Assembly (NCBI GenBank): GCA_964621525.1
Contig: CAZUMS010000009.1
Span: 41,732-105,731 of the forward strand
Origin: CAZMGV01 sp964621525 [NCBI: uncultured bacterium]
Lineage (GTDB): Bacteria; JAGRBM01
Reading direction: 5' to 3'
Length of the DNA: 64,000 nt
How positions within the stretch are numbered: position 1 is the first letter of the stretch; each line of letters starts with the position of its first letter. Positions 1 through 7,576 of the stretch are shown piece by piece. Position numbers and translations under genes: made by a program. Below the pieces are notes generated by a model, which was given only the letters and a program-made list of their open reading frames with translations, had not been told where the DNA came from and searched no databases.

Positions 1-1
1 A

Positions 2-592
2 AGGACGGCCTCCGTCACGGCGGCCTCCGCTTCCACGGTATTCGAGCTCCCCGGCGACCTGTTCATGGAGTTCGTTGCCGAGAACGGGCTCGAGGACATT
101 TTCATGCGCCTGTGGTCCAACCGGCAGGCGATCAAGGAAGTGGAGCTGTTCGCGGGGCTCGATGCCTCCGCCATCCACCGGATCTCGCTGGAAGCCGAGC
201 CGCTTTCCTTCAGGAACCGGCAGACCATCGTCGGCGAGGCGGAAGCCTCCAAGGCCCAGAACATCTACATCGTCCAGGAAGGTTCCGTACGGATCACCCA
301 GAACGGCAAGCCGCTCAAGGATGACCGGGGCCGCACCGTCGAGCTGGGCTCGGGGCGCTACTTCGGCAAGAACGTGATGATTCACGGCCACAAGCTCGGC
401 CGCTACCGGGCCACCGCCGAGGGCAACTGCCGCGTGCTCGTGATCCCGAGCGACAAGCTCCGGGCCCTCGAGAAGGAAATGCCGGTGATCCGCCACCGTA
501 TCCGGCTTGTCATGGGCCAGCAGGAACCGGTTGCCGCCCGCAAGCCGCGCACGAGTTCCGCCCCCCGCCGGGCTGCCAGCGCCCGCCGCTGA
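2..592 (+). CDS. Cyclic-nucleotide-binding-fold protein, 5' end outside window
   Basis: The reading frame is open from base 2, so the gene starts before the window; the first internal Met is at 65. The visible ~197 residues contain one cNMP-binding-type beta-roll, starting near VELFAGLDASAIHRI and running through the hydrophobic strand NIYIVQEGSVRI. The residues before it (TVFELPGDLFMEF) look like the end of another domain, perhaps a second beta-roll. The phosphate-binding cassette is degenerate: where the family has FGE followed by a conserved Arg, this protein has FGKN and no clear Arg-Ala, so real cAMP/cGMP binding is doubtful. The C-terminus is a basic Pro/Ala/Arg-rich tail. The fold is fairly clear; the ligand and role are unknown. 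Confidence 0.6.
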   Translation, partial: RTASVTAASASTVFELPGDLFMEFVAENGLEDIFMRLWSNRQAIKEVELFAGLDASAIHRISLEAEPLSFRNRQTIVGEAEASKAQNIYIVQEGSVRITQNGKPLKDDRGRTVELGSGRYFGKNVMIHGHKLGRYRATAEGNCRVLVIPSDKLRALEKEMPVIRHRIRLVMGQQEPVAARKPRTSSAPRRAASARR

Positions 593-612
593 ACCGCCTT
601 CCCCTGCCGCCG

Positions 613-642
613 TTGCGTCGCGCCCCGTTCTGCGGATATAGT
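613..642 (+). promoter_or_regulatory. Candidate sigma70-type promoter of the small gene
   Basis: TTGCGT at 613-618 and TATAGT at 637-642 are separated by 18 nt, in the gap between the upstream stop codon (592) and the start of the small gene (686). This is a match to hexamers only. Confidence 0.4.
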
Positions 643-685
643 GACCCGGCCGGTATGTGAGGCTTGAAAGCGGGGCGCCCGAGGC

Positions 686-889
686 ATGAACCTGGACGGT
701 GACCAGAACGGCATTTCCGAACTCAAGAAAATGGCCGCCGCCAACAAGGACTTTCTCAAGTTCCTGATCAAGGAAGTGCGGACCTCGTTCGAGGGGTTTG
801 CCGAGTTCAAGGGCACCGACGGGGTCAAATACAAGCTCATCCGCGACGGCCAGAATCCCGACCATCTGACGATCCAGAAGGCCGGCTGA
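686..889 (+). CDS. Small hypothetical protein, 67 aa
   Basis: I do not recognise this protein. It is 67 residues, soluble and charged, with a helical N-terminal half (ELKKMAAANKDFLKFLIKEV) and a short C-terminal part that looks like beta strands (DGVKYKLIRDG). There is no signal peptide, membrane segment or metal motif. Support for it being real: it has its own candidate promoter upstream (613-642), its stop codon lies in a stable hairpin, and a second hairpin with a T-run follows. No opposite-strand alternative looks more protein-like. It is probably monocistronic; the function is unknown. Confidence 0.5.
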   Translation: MNLDGDQNGISELKKMAAANKDFLKFLIKEVRTSFEGFAEFKGTDGVKYKLIRDGQNPDHLTIQKAG

Positions 890-944
890 ACGGGATACCC
901 GTTCGGAGCCGCTGCTGCCGCCGGTTAGGCGGCCGGGCATTTTT
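888..944 (+). terminator. Double hairpin with T-run after the small gene
   Basis: First hairpin: GAACGGG (888-894), ATA loop, CCCGTTC (898-904), overlapping the stop codon. Second hairpin: GCCGCC (917-922), five-base loop, GGCGGC (928-933), followed by five T at 940-944. The T-run is six bases after the stem, so it is not ideal. It ends only three bases before the ATG of the ABC ATPase gene, which leaves that gene without an obvious Shine-Dalgarno. Confidence 0.45.
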
Positions 945-947
945 CCC

Positions 948-1868
948 ATGCCACCTGTCATCAATATCCGCGATCTGGAAAAACGCTTCGGCGACCTTGA
1001 GGTCGTGCGCGGAATTTCGTTCGAGATCGAACCCGGCGAGTGCGTGGGACTTCTGGGCCCCAACGGCGCCGGCAAGACTTCCACGCTCAAGATGCTCACC
1101 GGCCAGATGTTCCGCACGGGCGGCGATGTGCACATTCTCGGTCTCGATCCCGAGCGGGCCCCCGAGCAGGTGAAGGCCCGGCTCGGGGTCGTGAGCCAGG
1201 ACGATACGACCGACCCGGACCTCACGGTGATCGACAACCTCCGGGTGTTCGCCCGGTATTTCGGCATCCGCGGGGTGGATGCCTTCGCCCGGGCGAAGGA
1301 ACTCCTCGAGTTCGTCCACCTCACGGAGAAGTCCGGCGAGAAGATCGACAACCTTTCGGGCGGCATGAAGCGGCGCCTCCTGATCGCCCGGGCGCTCATC
1401 AACGCCCCGGACATCCTGATCCTCGACGAGCCGACGACGGGCCTGGACCCCCAGGCCCGGCACCTGATCTGGCAGAAGCTCCGGCTGCTGAAGCGCCAGG
1501 GCACAACCATGCTGCTCACGACCCACTACATGGAAGAGGCCGAGCAGATCTGCGACCGGATCCTGATCATCGACGGCGGCCGCATCCTGGATTCCGGCGC
1601 GCCGCGGGATCTCGTCCTCCGCCATGTGGGGGCCGAAGTGGTGGAAGTCCTGCTCGGGGACCGGAGCCCGCAGCCGGTGCTGGAAAAGCTGGGCCAGCCG
1701 CCCCCCCGGCACGAGATCACGAACGACATGCTGTACCTCTATCTGGACGGCGACTCCTCCGCCCTCGTCGCGCAGATCCGTTCCGCCGGCATCGCGGAGG
1801 TGTATCCCCGGCAGGCGACGCTCGAGGACGTGTTCCTCAAGATCGCGGGAAGGGAGCTGTCCGAATGA
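948..1868 (+). CDS. ABC transporter ATP-binding protein (NodI/DrrA-like)
   Basis: ATPase subunit of an ABC-2-type exporter, 306 aa, cytoplasmic and membrane-associated. Walker A GPNGAGKT is at residues 37-44, the signature LSGGMKRR near 137, Walker B LILDEPT near 158, followed by the TTGLDP D-loop and a conserved switch His (LLTTHYMEE). The extra C-terminal ~90 residues are typical of the NodI/CcmA/DrrA group. The stop codon overlaps the start of the permease gene (ATGA), so the two are translationally coupled. The substrate cannot be read from the sequence; NodI homologues export lipo-oligosaccharides, but most relatives are uncharacterised. No good Shine-Dalgarno precedes the ATG, since a terminator-like hairpin abuts it. 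Confidence 0.9.
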   Translation: MPPVINIRDLEKRFGDLEVVRGISFEIEPGECVGLLGPNGAGKTSTLKMLTGQMFRTGGDVHILGLDPERAPEQVKARLGVVSQDDTTDPDLTVIDNLRVFARYFGIRGVDAFARAKELLEFVHLTEKSGEKIDNLSGGMKRRLLIARALINAPDILILDEPTTGLDPQARHLIWQKLRLLKRQGTTMLLTTHYMEEAEQICDRILIIDGGRILDSGAPRDLVLRHVGAEVVEVLLGDRSPQPVLEKLGQPPPRHEITNDMLYLYLDGDSSALVAQIRSAGIAEVYPRQATLEDVFLKIAGRELSE

Positions 1869-2650
1869 CGCATCTCTTCTCCCTGCCCGGCATCGGGCCC
1901 CGCACGTTCACCGTCTGGGACCGGAACCGGATCGTCTGGGCGCAGGGCGCCTGGGTATCGACCATCTTCGGCGAACTGATGGAGCCGATCCTCTACATCT
2001 TCGCTTTCGGCTACGGCCTCGGCTCCATGGTCCCGGACGTGGGCGGCGTGCCCTACATCAGTTTCATCGTACCGGGGGCGCTCGCCATGAGCGTCATGTA
2101 TTCGGCCTCGTTCGAGTGCACCTACGGCTCGTTCACGCGAATGTCCCGGCAGAAAACCTACGAGGCCATCATGCTGACGCCCGTGGCACTGGAGGAAGTC
2201 GTCGCGGGCGACATCTTCTGGGGCGCGACGAAGGGCCTCATCGGCGGGTTCTTCGTGGTGCTCGTCGTGGCGGTGGCGGGTCTTGCCGGCCATTTCTCCA
2301 TCGTGCTGGCGGTGCCGTTCGCCCTCGTCGTGGGGCTCACGTTCGCCTCCATGGCCCAGCTCATGACTTCCCTCGCGAAGAACTACGATTTCTTCACCTA
2401 CTACTACACCGTGGTCCTGACGCCGTTCTGGCTCCTGTCGGGAGCGTTCTTCCCGCTGGAGCAGCTGGGGCCGTTCTGGCACGCCGTCGGGAAGTTCCTT
2501 CCGCTGTACCATGCAGTGTCGGCTTTCCGGCTGCTCGCCCAGGGGGATCCCGGCCTTCCGGTCGTGAACCACATGCTCTGGCTGCTGCTCTACGCCTATG
2601 TGGCGTTCGCCCTGTCGATCAACCTGATCCGTACCCGGATCATCAAATAG
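1865..2650 (+). CDS. ABC-2 type permease (NodJ-like)
   Basis: Membrane subunit partner of the preceding ATPase, 261 aa with about six hydrophobic segments (for example EPILYIFAFGYGLGSM, GGFFVVLVVAVAGLAGH, VVLTPFWLLSGAFFPL). The segment WLLSGAFFPLEQLGP is the typical ABC-2 permease signature near the fifth membrane span. The start ATG at 1865 overlaps the TGA of the ATPase gene. The frame is open further upstream, but that stretch lies within the ATPase gene and has no coding character. Together the two genes form a two-gene export operon. Confidence 0.88.
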   Translation: MTHLFSLPGIGPRTFTVWDRNRIVWAQGAWVSTIFGELMEPILYIFAFGYGLGSMVPDVGGVPYISFIVPGALAMSVMYSASFECTYGSFTRMSRQKTYEAIMLTPVALEEVVAGDIFWGATKGLIGGFFVVLVVAVAGLAGHFSIVLAVPFALVVGLTFASMAQLMTSLAKNYDFFTYYYTVVLTPFWLLSGAFFPLEQLGPFWHAVGKFLPLYHAVSAFRLLAQGDPGLPVVNHMLWLLLYAYVAFALSINLIRTRIIK

Positions 2651-2711
2651 GAGCGGCGGGATCCGCGGGCCCCGGCTATACTGCGGGCTCCAGATCACCG
2701 AAAGGCGGCCC

Positions 2712-3860
2712 ATGGCGGAGCTTCCTCCCATCCGGATCCCCTTCAACCGGCCGACCTACGTGGATGGCGCGAACCGGGCCATGCTCGACGCGATCCGGGG
2801 TGGGCACACGGCGGGCGGCGGCCCGTATGGCCTGCGGTGCGAGGAAATCCTCGGCAGGATGGCCGGCCGTCCGGTGCTGCTCGTCAGCAGCTGCACGCAC
2901 GCGCTCGAAATGGCGGCGCTGCTCCTCGAGATCCGTCCGGGGGACGAGGTGATCGTGCCGTCGTTCACCTTCGTCTCGACGGCCAACGCCTTCGCCCTGC
3001 GCGGGGCGAAGCTCCGGTTCGCCGACTGCGACAGTTTCGGCAACGTCGATCTCTCCCAGGTGGAGCGGCTCCTGTCCGCCCGGACCCGGGCGGTGGTGCC
3101 GGTCCATTACGGCGGCAACTCCTGTGACATGGACCGGCTTCTCGCGCTCTGCGGCGAGCGGAAGATCCCCGTGGTGGAGGATGCCGCCCAGAGCGCCGGG
3201 GCCGGGTACAAGGGGCGGCCCCTGGGCGCGCTCGGGACGCTCGGCTGCTACAGTTTTCATGAAACGAAGAACCTCGTGGCGGGCGAGGGCGGCGGCCTCA
3301 CGGCGGCTCCCGGTCCTCTGCTGGACCGGGCGCACCACCTGAGGGACAAGGGGACGAACCGGCGCGAGTTCCGCAGCGGCCTCGCCGACAAGTACACCTG
3401 GGTCGATCTCGGGTCGAGCTGGGTCATGTCGGACCTGAACGCCGCCTACCTTTCCGCCCAGCTCGACTGCCTGGAGGCGATCGCCCGGCGGCGGTCGGAG
3501 ATCTGGAACCGGTACGCCAGCGAGCTCGACGCCCCGGCGCGGCGTGCAGGCGTCAGCTGTCTGAAAGTGCCAGCCCACAACGAACCGAACCATCACCTGT
3601 TCGCGCTGATCCTCAAAGACCTGGCGCAGCGGGACCGGTTCATCCTGTTCATGCGGGAGCGCGGAATCCTGACCCCGTTCCATTACGTGTCCCTCCACAG
3701 TTCTCCCTTCGGCCGGGCGTATCACGAGGGCGGTTCCCCGCTGCCCATGACCGAACGGCTTTCGGACTGCCTCGTGCGGCTGCCCCTGTTCTACAACCTG
3801 TCGGAAGCGGAGCAGGGCGAGGTGATCGCCGCCGCTTCGGAATTTCTGGCGAAAGACTGA
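2712..3860 (+). CDS. wecE: PLP-dependent sugar aminotransferase (WecE/RffA type)
   Basis: DegT/DnrJ/EryC1/StrS-family aminotransferase, 382 aa. By family it transfers an amino group from glutamate to a nucleotide-linked 4-keto-6-deoxyhexose; WecE makes dTDP-4-amino-4,6-dideoxygalactose. The PLP lysine is K186 in SFHETKN, a motif close to that of WecE itself; the PLP-phosphate region (SSCTHALEMAA) and the Asp of VVEDAAQSAGA are present. A TATACT element at 2677-2682 may be its -10 box. It converges on an N-formyltransferase gene and a polyprenyl-phosphate glycosyltransferase gene, which suggests a formamido-sugar envelope modification. The WecE subgroup is well supported; the exact sugar is inferred. 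Confidence 0.82.
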   Translation: MAELPPIRIPFNRPTYVDGANRAMLDAIRGGHTAGGGPYGLRCEEILGRMAGRPVLLVSSCTHALEMAALLLEIRPGDEVIVPSFTFVSTANAFALRGAKLRFADCDSFGNVDLSQVERLLSARTRAVVPVHYGGNSCDMDRLLALCGERKIPVVEDAAQSAGAGYKGRPLGALGTLGCYSFHETKNLVAGEGGGLTAAPGPLLDRAHHLRDKGTNRREFRSGLADKYTWVDLGSSWVMSDLNAAYLSAQLDCLEAIARRRSEIWNRYASELDAPARRAGVSCLKVPAHNEPNHHLFALILKDLAQRDRFILFMRERGILTPFHYVSLHSSPFGRAYHEGGSPLPMTERLSDCLVRLPLFYNLSEAEQGEVIAAASEFLAKD

Positions 3861-3878
3861 GCAGGAACCGGCGGCGGT

Positions 3879-4781
3879 TCAGCCGAGCCGCTCGCCCGGA
3901 CGGGGCGGAGCATTCTCCCCGTTTTCCAGCCCGAACTCCGTGACGAGCAGCGAGCCGTCGCCGGCGGCGACCGTGAACCCGCCCGGTCCCGATGCCGTCA
4001 CCGTGCCCGGCGGCGCCGCCGGTACAGGTGCAGCTGCCGGTTTTGCTTCCCACAGGGTGAGCTTTCGCCCCTGATAAAGCGTCCAGGCTCCGGGATAGGG
4101 CCGGGTCACGGCCCGCACGAGATCGAAGATCCGGCGGGCGGGGCCGTCCCACCGGATGCGGTTATCCTCCGGCGTCCGGCGCGGGAAATAGCTCGCCTGC
4201 GAATGATCCTGCGGGGCGGTTTTCACGGTCCCCGACATGAGGGCGGGCAGGTTCCGGTCCAGAAGGTCCAGATACGCCTCCGTCACCCGGTCGAACACCG
4301 GGCCGATGGTCTCGCCGGGGCCGATGGGCACCGCCGCCTGGTCCGCGATCTCCCCTTCGTCCACCCGCTCGGCCATGCGGAACAGGGTGACCCCGGTTTC
4401 GCGCTCGCCGTTCGCGATGGCCCAGACCGTGGGTGAGAACCCCCGGTAACGGGGGAGCAGCGAATCGTGGAACACCCACGCCCCGAGCGGGCAGCGTTCG
4501 TAGACGGCGGGCGGGATCAGGTACCGCCAGTTCACCGCCATCAGGAGGTCCGGCGGCTCTGCGGCGATCAGCGCACCGGCTTCGCCGGAGTCCAGTTTCG
4601 TCCCTTCGGCAAAAAGGGCGCCGGCGTTGAGGGCCGTCTCCCGGATCCGGTCGAGGTACGGCGGCTCCACGGCAGTTTCGCGAAAGCTGACGACGGCAAG
4701 GGAGCCGGCCGGCACCCCCGGGGCGATCCGTTCCAGGACCCTGAGACCGCGCCGGGTCGCACAGCAGAGGACGATCCGCAC
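3879..4781 (-). CDS. Formyltransferase-family protein, probable sugar N-formyltransferase
   Basis: Protein of 300 aa with the methionyl-tRNA formyltransferase/ArnA N-terminal fold. The catalytic triad of the family is in place: N84 (AVNWRYLIP), H105 in FHDSLLPRYRG and D141 in VDEGEI. The segment HDSLLPRYRGFSPTVW is closer to ArnA-like sugar formyltransferases than to Fmt, and the C-terminal domain is not that of a tRNA-binding Fmt. The reaction would be transfer of formyl from 10-formyl-tetrahydrofolate to the amine of a 4-amino-4,6-dideoxy sugar, presumably the product of the adjacent WecE. The start is GTG at 4781, three bases after the stop of the upstream glycosyltransferase gene, so the two are one operon. 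Confidence 0.72.
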   Translation of the reverse strand: MRIVLCCATRRGLRVLERIAPGVPAGSLAVVSFRETAVEPPYLDRIRETALNAGALFAEGTKLDSGEAGALIAAEPPDLLMAVNWRYLIPPAVYERCPLGAWVFHDSLLPRYRGFSPTVWAIANGERETGVTLFRMAERVDEGEIADQAAVPIGPGETIGPVFDRVTEAYLDLLDRNLPALMSGTVKTAPQDHSQASYFPRRTPEDNRIRWDGPARRIFDLVRAVTRPYPGAWTLYQGRKLTLWEAKPAAAPVPAAPPGTVTASGPGGFTVAAGDGSLLVTEFGLENGENAPPRPGERLG

Positions 4782-4784
4782 GGG

Positions 4785-5735
4785 TCAGGTTTCTTCGCGC
4801 TTCAGGTAGGCAGGCTTGCCCATGATCCGGAAATGCATCCGGGCGATGTATTCGCCGATCATGCCGAGGGCGAAAAGCTGCACGCCCGAAAAGACGAGGA
4901 CCGTCACCGCCAGGAAGGCGAAGCCCGGCACCACCCGTCCGAAGAAGACGAGCCCGGCGAGGACGTAGACCATCAGCAGGAACCCGACGCCCATAAACAG
5001 GAACCCGGCCCCGCTCGCCACCTGGAGCGGCAGCGAGCTGAAGCCGGTCGCCATGTTCATGGCGTGGCTGAACAGCTTCCGGAACGTGTAGTTCGACGTG
5101 CCGATGGTCCTCGGGTCGTGACGGACCGCCCGGTGGGTGAACCTGGCCGTGCCCCAGGTGAGCAGCACGTCGATGGAGACGAACGGCGAATCGTAGTCCC
5201 GGAACGCCTCGCGAAGGCGCGTGCGGAAGACCCGGAACGCGCTCACGCTCCGGGCGCTCTCCACCCCCATGGCCGCCTGGAGCGTGATCTTCGTGATCTG
5301 GGACGCGAGGTCCCGGAACAGTCCGTGCTGCTCCGCCTCGGGGCGGCCGTAGACCACGTCCACGTCCGGTTTCAGCAGTTCCAGCAGCTTCGGTACTTCC
5401 TCCGGCGGGTGCTGGAGGTCGTCGTCCATCGTGACGGTCACGTCGAACGACGCCGCCCGGAGCCCGCAGAGCAGGGCGTTGTGCTGCCCGTAGTTCCGCG
5501 AGAGATCGATGCCCCGGACGAAGGGGTGGGCCTTCACGAGCTTCAGGATTTCATCCCAGCTCCCGTCCCGGCTGCCGTCGTTCACGAGGATCACCTCGAA
5601 TTCGGGCGCCGAGGCCCGGAGCATGGGCTCCAGCCGGGGCACGAGCAGCGGCAGCGACCCGGCGCTGTTATATACCGGGATCACGACGGACAGGCCGCGC
5701 CGGAGCGCGGGAGGGCTGGAGGGGATTTCCGGCAT
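4785..5735 (-). CDS. Family 2 glycosyltransferase, polyprenyl-phosphate sugar transferase type (ArnC/GtrB/DPM1-like)
   Basis: Protein of 316 aa. It has the GT-A nucleotide-binding start (LSVVIPVYNSAGSL), the VNDGSRDGS motif, and DDDLQHPPE carrying the metal-binding Asp residues. Two strong C-terminal membrane segments (GFLFMGVGFLLMVYVLAG; FAFLAVTVLVFSGVQLFALG) are typical of enzymes that load a sugar on undecaprenyl phosphate at the inner face of the membrane. The frame is open to 5840, but residues before MPEIPSS are Arg/Pro-rich and outside the fold, so I chose ATG at 5735. No strong Shine-Dalgarno is visible. With the WecE and formyltransferase genes it completes a lipid-linked aminosugar cassette. 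Confidence 0.8.
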   Translation of the reverse strand: MPEIPSSPPALRRGLSVVIPVYNSAGSLPLLVPRLEPMLRASAPEFEVILVNDGSRDGSWDEILKLVKAHPFVRGIDLSRNYGQHNALLCGLRAASFDVTVTMDDDLQHPPEEVPKLLELLKPDVDVVYGRPEAEQHGLFRDLASQITKITLQAAMGVESARSVSAFRVFRTRLREAFRDYDSPFVSIDVLLTWGTARFTHRAVRHDPRTIGTSNYTFRKLFSHAMNMATGFSSLPLQVASGAGFLFMGVGFLLMVYVLAGLVFFGRVVPGFAFLAVTVLVFSGVQLFALGMIGEYIARMHFRIMGKPAYLKREET

Positions 5736-6253
5736 CGGTCCGAAGCGTAGCCAATGGGGCCGAAGCTTGGCGAACCGCCCGCCAGACACCTGCGCCCGGC
5801 TTCCGGCTCCCCGATTTCGGGGGCGGAACTCCGGGCGCACTTCCGAGCTATGAGAAAGAATAGCACACGATTTCCGGGATCAAGGGGGGGAGGGGGCAAA
5901 TGGAACATAATGGCGCATAATGGCCGCAAATGGACCCCTCGAAATGACATCTTTGGTAACAGGGAAAAACGATTCTCAACGTCTTAAATGGTGCGGCGCA
6001 GGTAGTTGATTCCATTCAGGAACTTCCGGAACGACCCCCGAAACCGGGTCCCCCTTAACACCTCTCCGAAAAAACCTTGTTGCAAGGAACATTCAAAATG
6101 GTTTCGGCTGTCCTTCCGCCGGAATCGCGAGCGGAATCAGGGAGTTGAATGGGGTCGTGCCGAAAAACGGCACATTAAAAAACGGGTGCTTTACACGTTA
6201 AATGATGGGCGTACGTTCAGAAAACCGGGGTTGACGGCATCCTCGGTCCGTCC
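5736..6253. other. Long intergenic region with short tandem repeats
   Basis: About 500 bases between the glycosyltransferase gene (minus) and the riboswitch transcript (plus). No convincing gene: the open frames here are short, Arg-rich and begin without ribosome sites. It is less GC-rich than its surroundings from about 5850 on. It holds a 10-bp periodic repeat (5898-5933) and presumably the promoter of the minus-strand sugar operon, which I could not place. Confidence 0.5.
5898..5933 (+). repeat. 10-bp tandem repeat, 3.5 copies
   Basis: The unit TGGnncATAA recurs with exact 10-base spacing: TGG at 5901, 5911, 5921 and 5931, with AAA/TAA before each TGG. One turn of the helix separates the copies, the spacing expected of a phased protein-binding site. 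Confidence 0.55.
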
Positions 6254-6282
6254 TTGAACCCGCTCCGGGGGGCCGGTATAGA
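6254..6282 (+). promoter_or_regulatory. Candidate sigma70 promoter of the B12-import operon
   Basis: TTGAAC at 6254-6259 and TATAGA at 6277-6282 with a 17-nt spacer. Transcription would begin at about 6289, just ahead of the conserved riboswitch core, which is the expected arrangement. Confidence 0.6.
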
Positions 6283-6284
6283 CG

Positions 6285-6460
6285 CCATCAGGTTCTGGCC
6301 CGAGGGAAGCCGGTGTGAGTCCGGCACGGGGCCGCCACTGTCAGCGGTGAAGAGCCCGCTCCCCCGATCGACGCCACTGGCCGCCTGCGCGGCCGGGAAG
6401 GCGGGGAGCGGACCCGGACGAAGGTCCGGCGCCGCAAGTCAGGAAACCTCGCCGGAACCT
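6285..6460 (+). promoter_or_regulatory. Cobalamin (B12) riboswitch
   Basis: The diagnostic blocks appear in order: AGGTTCTGGC at 6290-6299, GGGAAGCCGGTG at 6304-6315, the B12-box core GTCCGGCACGG, then GCCGCCACTGTCAGCGG, a second GCCACTGG, GGGAAGGCGG, and AAGTCAGGAAACCTCGCC at 6436-6453. This matches the adenosylcobalamin-class aptamer. It lies upstream of btuF-btuC-btuD on the same strand, so it should repress import when cobalamin is plentiful. No intrinsic terminator follows; a hairpin over the Shine-Dalgarno (6585-6602) suggests control at translation. Confidence 0.92.
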
Positions 6461-6584
6461 GTCGAATCGGCGTGTCTCCCCGGGCATCGGGAGCGTTCGC
6501 CGGGACCGGTCACGGGCCGCGTGTGAATCTGCGCGGACCGCTTTGCCGTCCCCGGACCTTCGTTCCCGCTCTCCGGTTGCCGCC

Positions 6585-6602
6585 GGTTCCTCCGGAGGAA
6601 CC
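6585..6602 (+). promoter_or_regulatory. Hairpin sequestering the btuF Shine-Dalgarno
   Basis: GGTTCCT (6585-6591), CCGG loop, AGGAACC (6596-6602): a perfect 7-bp stem. The Shine-Dalgarno GGAGGAA (6594-6600) is inside the 3' arm, six to seven bases before the TTG start at 6608. This is a plausible expression platform of the upstream riboswitch. Confidence 0.6.
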
Positions 6603-6607
6603 CGTTC

Positions 6608-7576
6608 TTGCGTACGCTCGCCCTCATCCTGCTGGTTCTCGCGGCCGCCGTGCTGGTCTGGCCATCGGGGCGCGTGCGGAGCGAACTCCTCGGCCTGAGG
6701 CCGCTCGCCTCCAGCCGGATCGAGGGGGACGCCTATCCCCGCGTGCTGGTGGACCCCGTGGGCCGCCGGATGGAGATTCCGGCGAAGCCCCGCCGCGTCG
6801 TCTCCATGATTCTTTCCGGGGACGAGATCCTCGCCGATCTCGGCGTGCTGGACCGGGTGAAGGGGCTCACTTATTTCGCGGCCGATCCGGTGTCGTCGAA
6901 CTGCGCCGGGAAAGTCCCGAAGGAACTGGCCTTCGTGGACGACAACCTGGAGCAGGTGCTCTCGCTCGAGCCGGATCTTCTGCTGGTGGCGGGCTACACG
7001 GAGGCCGGGTTCACCCGCACGCTGGCGGCGGCGGGAATCCCGCTTCTCTACCTTGGCGGCTACTACAGCTTCGCCGACATACAGGAGAACATCCGCCTGA
7101 TCGCCGCCGCCGTGGGCGAGCCGGAGCGAGGCCGCGAACTCGCCGGGAACATGGAGCGCCGCATCGCCGCCGTGGAGGAACGGGTTCGCGGCCTCAGCCG
7201 GCCCCGGGTGCTTTTCCTCATGGAAGGCACCGGCACCCACGGCCGCCACACGTCGGTGGACGCGGTGATCGGGGCGGCCGGCGGCATCAACATCGCTTCG
7301 ACAGAGGCCGGTGTCGAGGGGATGCAGCGGCTCTCGCTCGAAGCGGCCATCGCGCTGGACCCCGAGGTGATCCTCGTGACCCGGTACACCGGCGGCCCGG
7401 ACGAGTCCGTCACGGACCGGTATCTGAAAAGCCGGGACTGGCAGGACGTTCAGGCGGTGAAAACCCGCCGCGTGTATTCGGTGCCGGACCGCTCGCTGAT
7501 CAACGTGTCCCACTATCTCGCAGATGGCGTCGAGCAGGTCGCGCGGGCGCTCCACCCGGAGGCGTTCGGCTCATGA
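6608..7576 (+). CDS. btuF: Cobalamin-binding periplasmic protein of ABC importer
   Basis: Protein of 322 aa with an N-terminal signal/anchor segment (LALILLVLAAAVLVW) followed by a class III periplasmic-binding-protein fold. Family landmarks: RVVSMILSGDEILADLG at the first lobe, LSLEPDLLLV, and ALDPEVILVT in the second lobe. It should capture vitamin B12 or a corrinoid in the periplasm and deliver it to the permease. The start is TTG at 6608 behind a strong GGAGG; the stop overlaps the permease start (ATGA). Assignment to cobalamin rather than siderophore rests on the cobalamin riboswitch immediately upstream. Confidence 0.82.
   Translation: MRTLALILLVLAAAVLVWPSGRVRSELLGLRPLASSRIEGDAYPRVLVDPVGRRMEIPAKPRRVVSMILSGDEILADLGVLDRVKGLTYFAADPVSSNCAGKVPKELAFVDDNLEQVLSLEPDLLLVAGYTEAGFTRTLAAAGIPLLYLGGYYSFADIQENIRLIAAAVGEPERGRELAGNMERRIAAVEERVRGLSRPRVLFLMEGTGTHGRHTSVDAVIGAAGGINIASTEAGVEGMQRLSLEAAIALDPEVILVTRYTGGPDESVTDRYLKSRDWQDVQAVKTRRVYSVPDRSLINVSHYLADGVEQVARALHPEAFGS

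Noticed and set aside
6254-6526. Open frame over the promoter and riboswitch
   Set aside because: The sequence constraint is explained by the cobalamin aptamer; the product is low-complexity and has no ribosome site.
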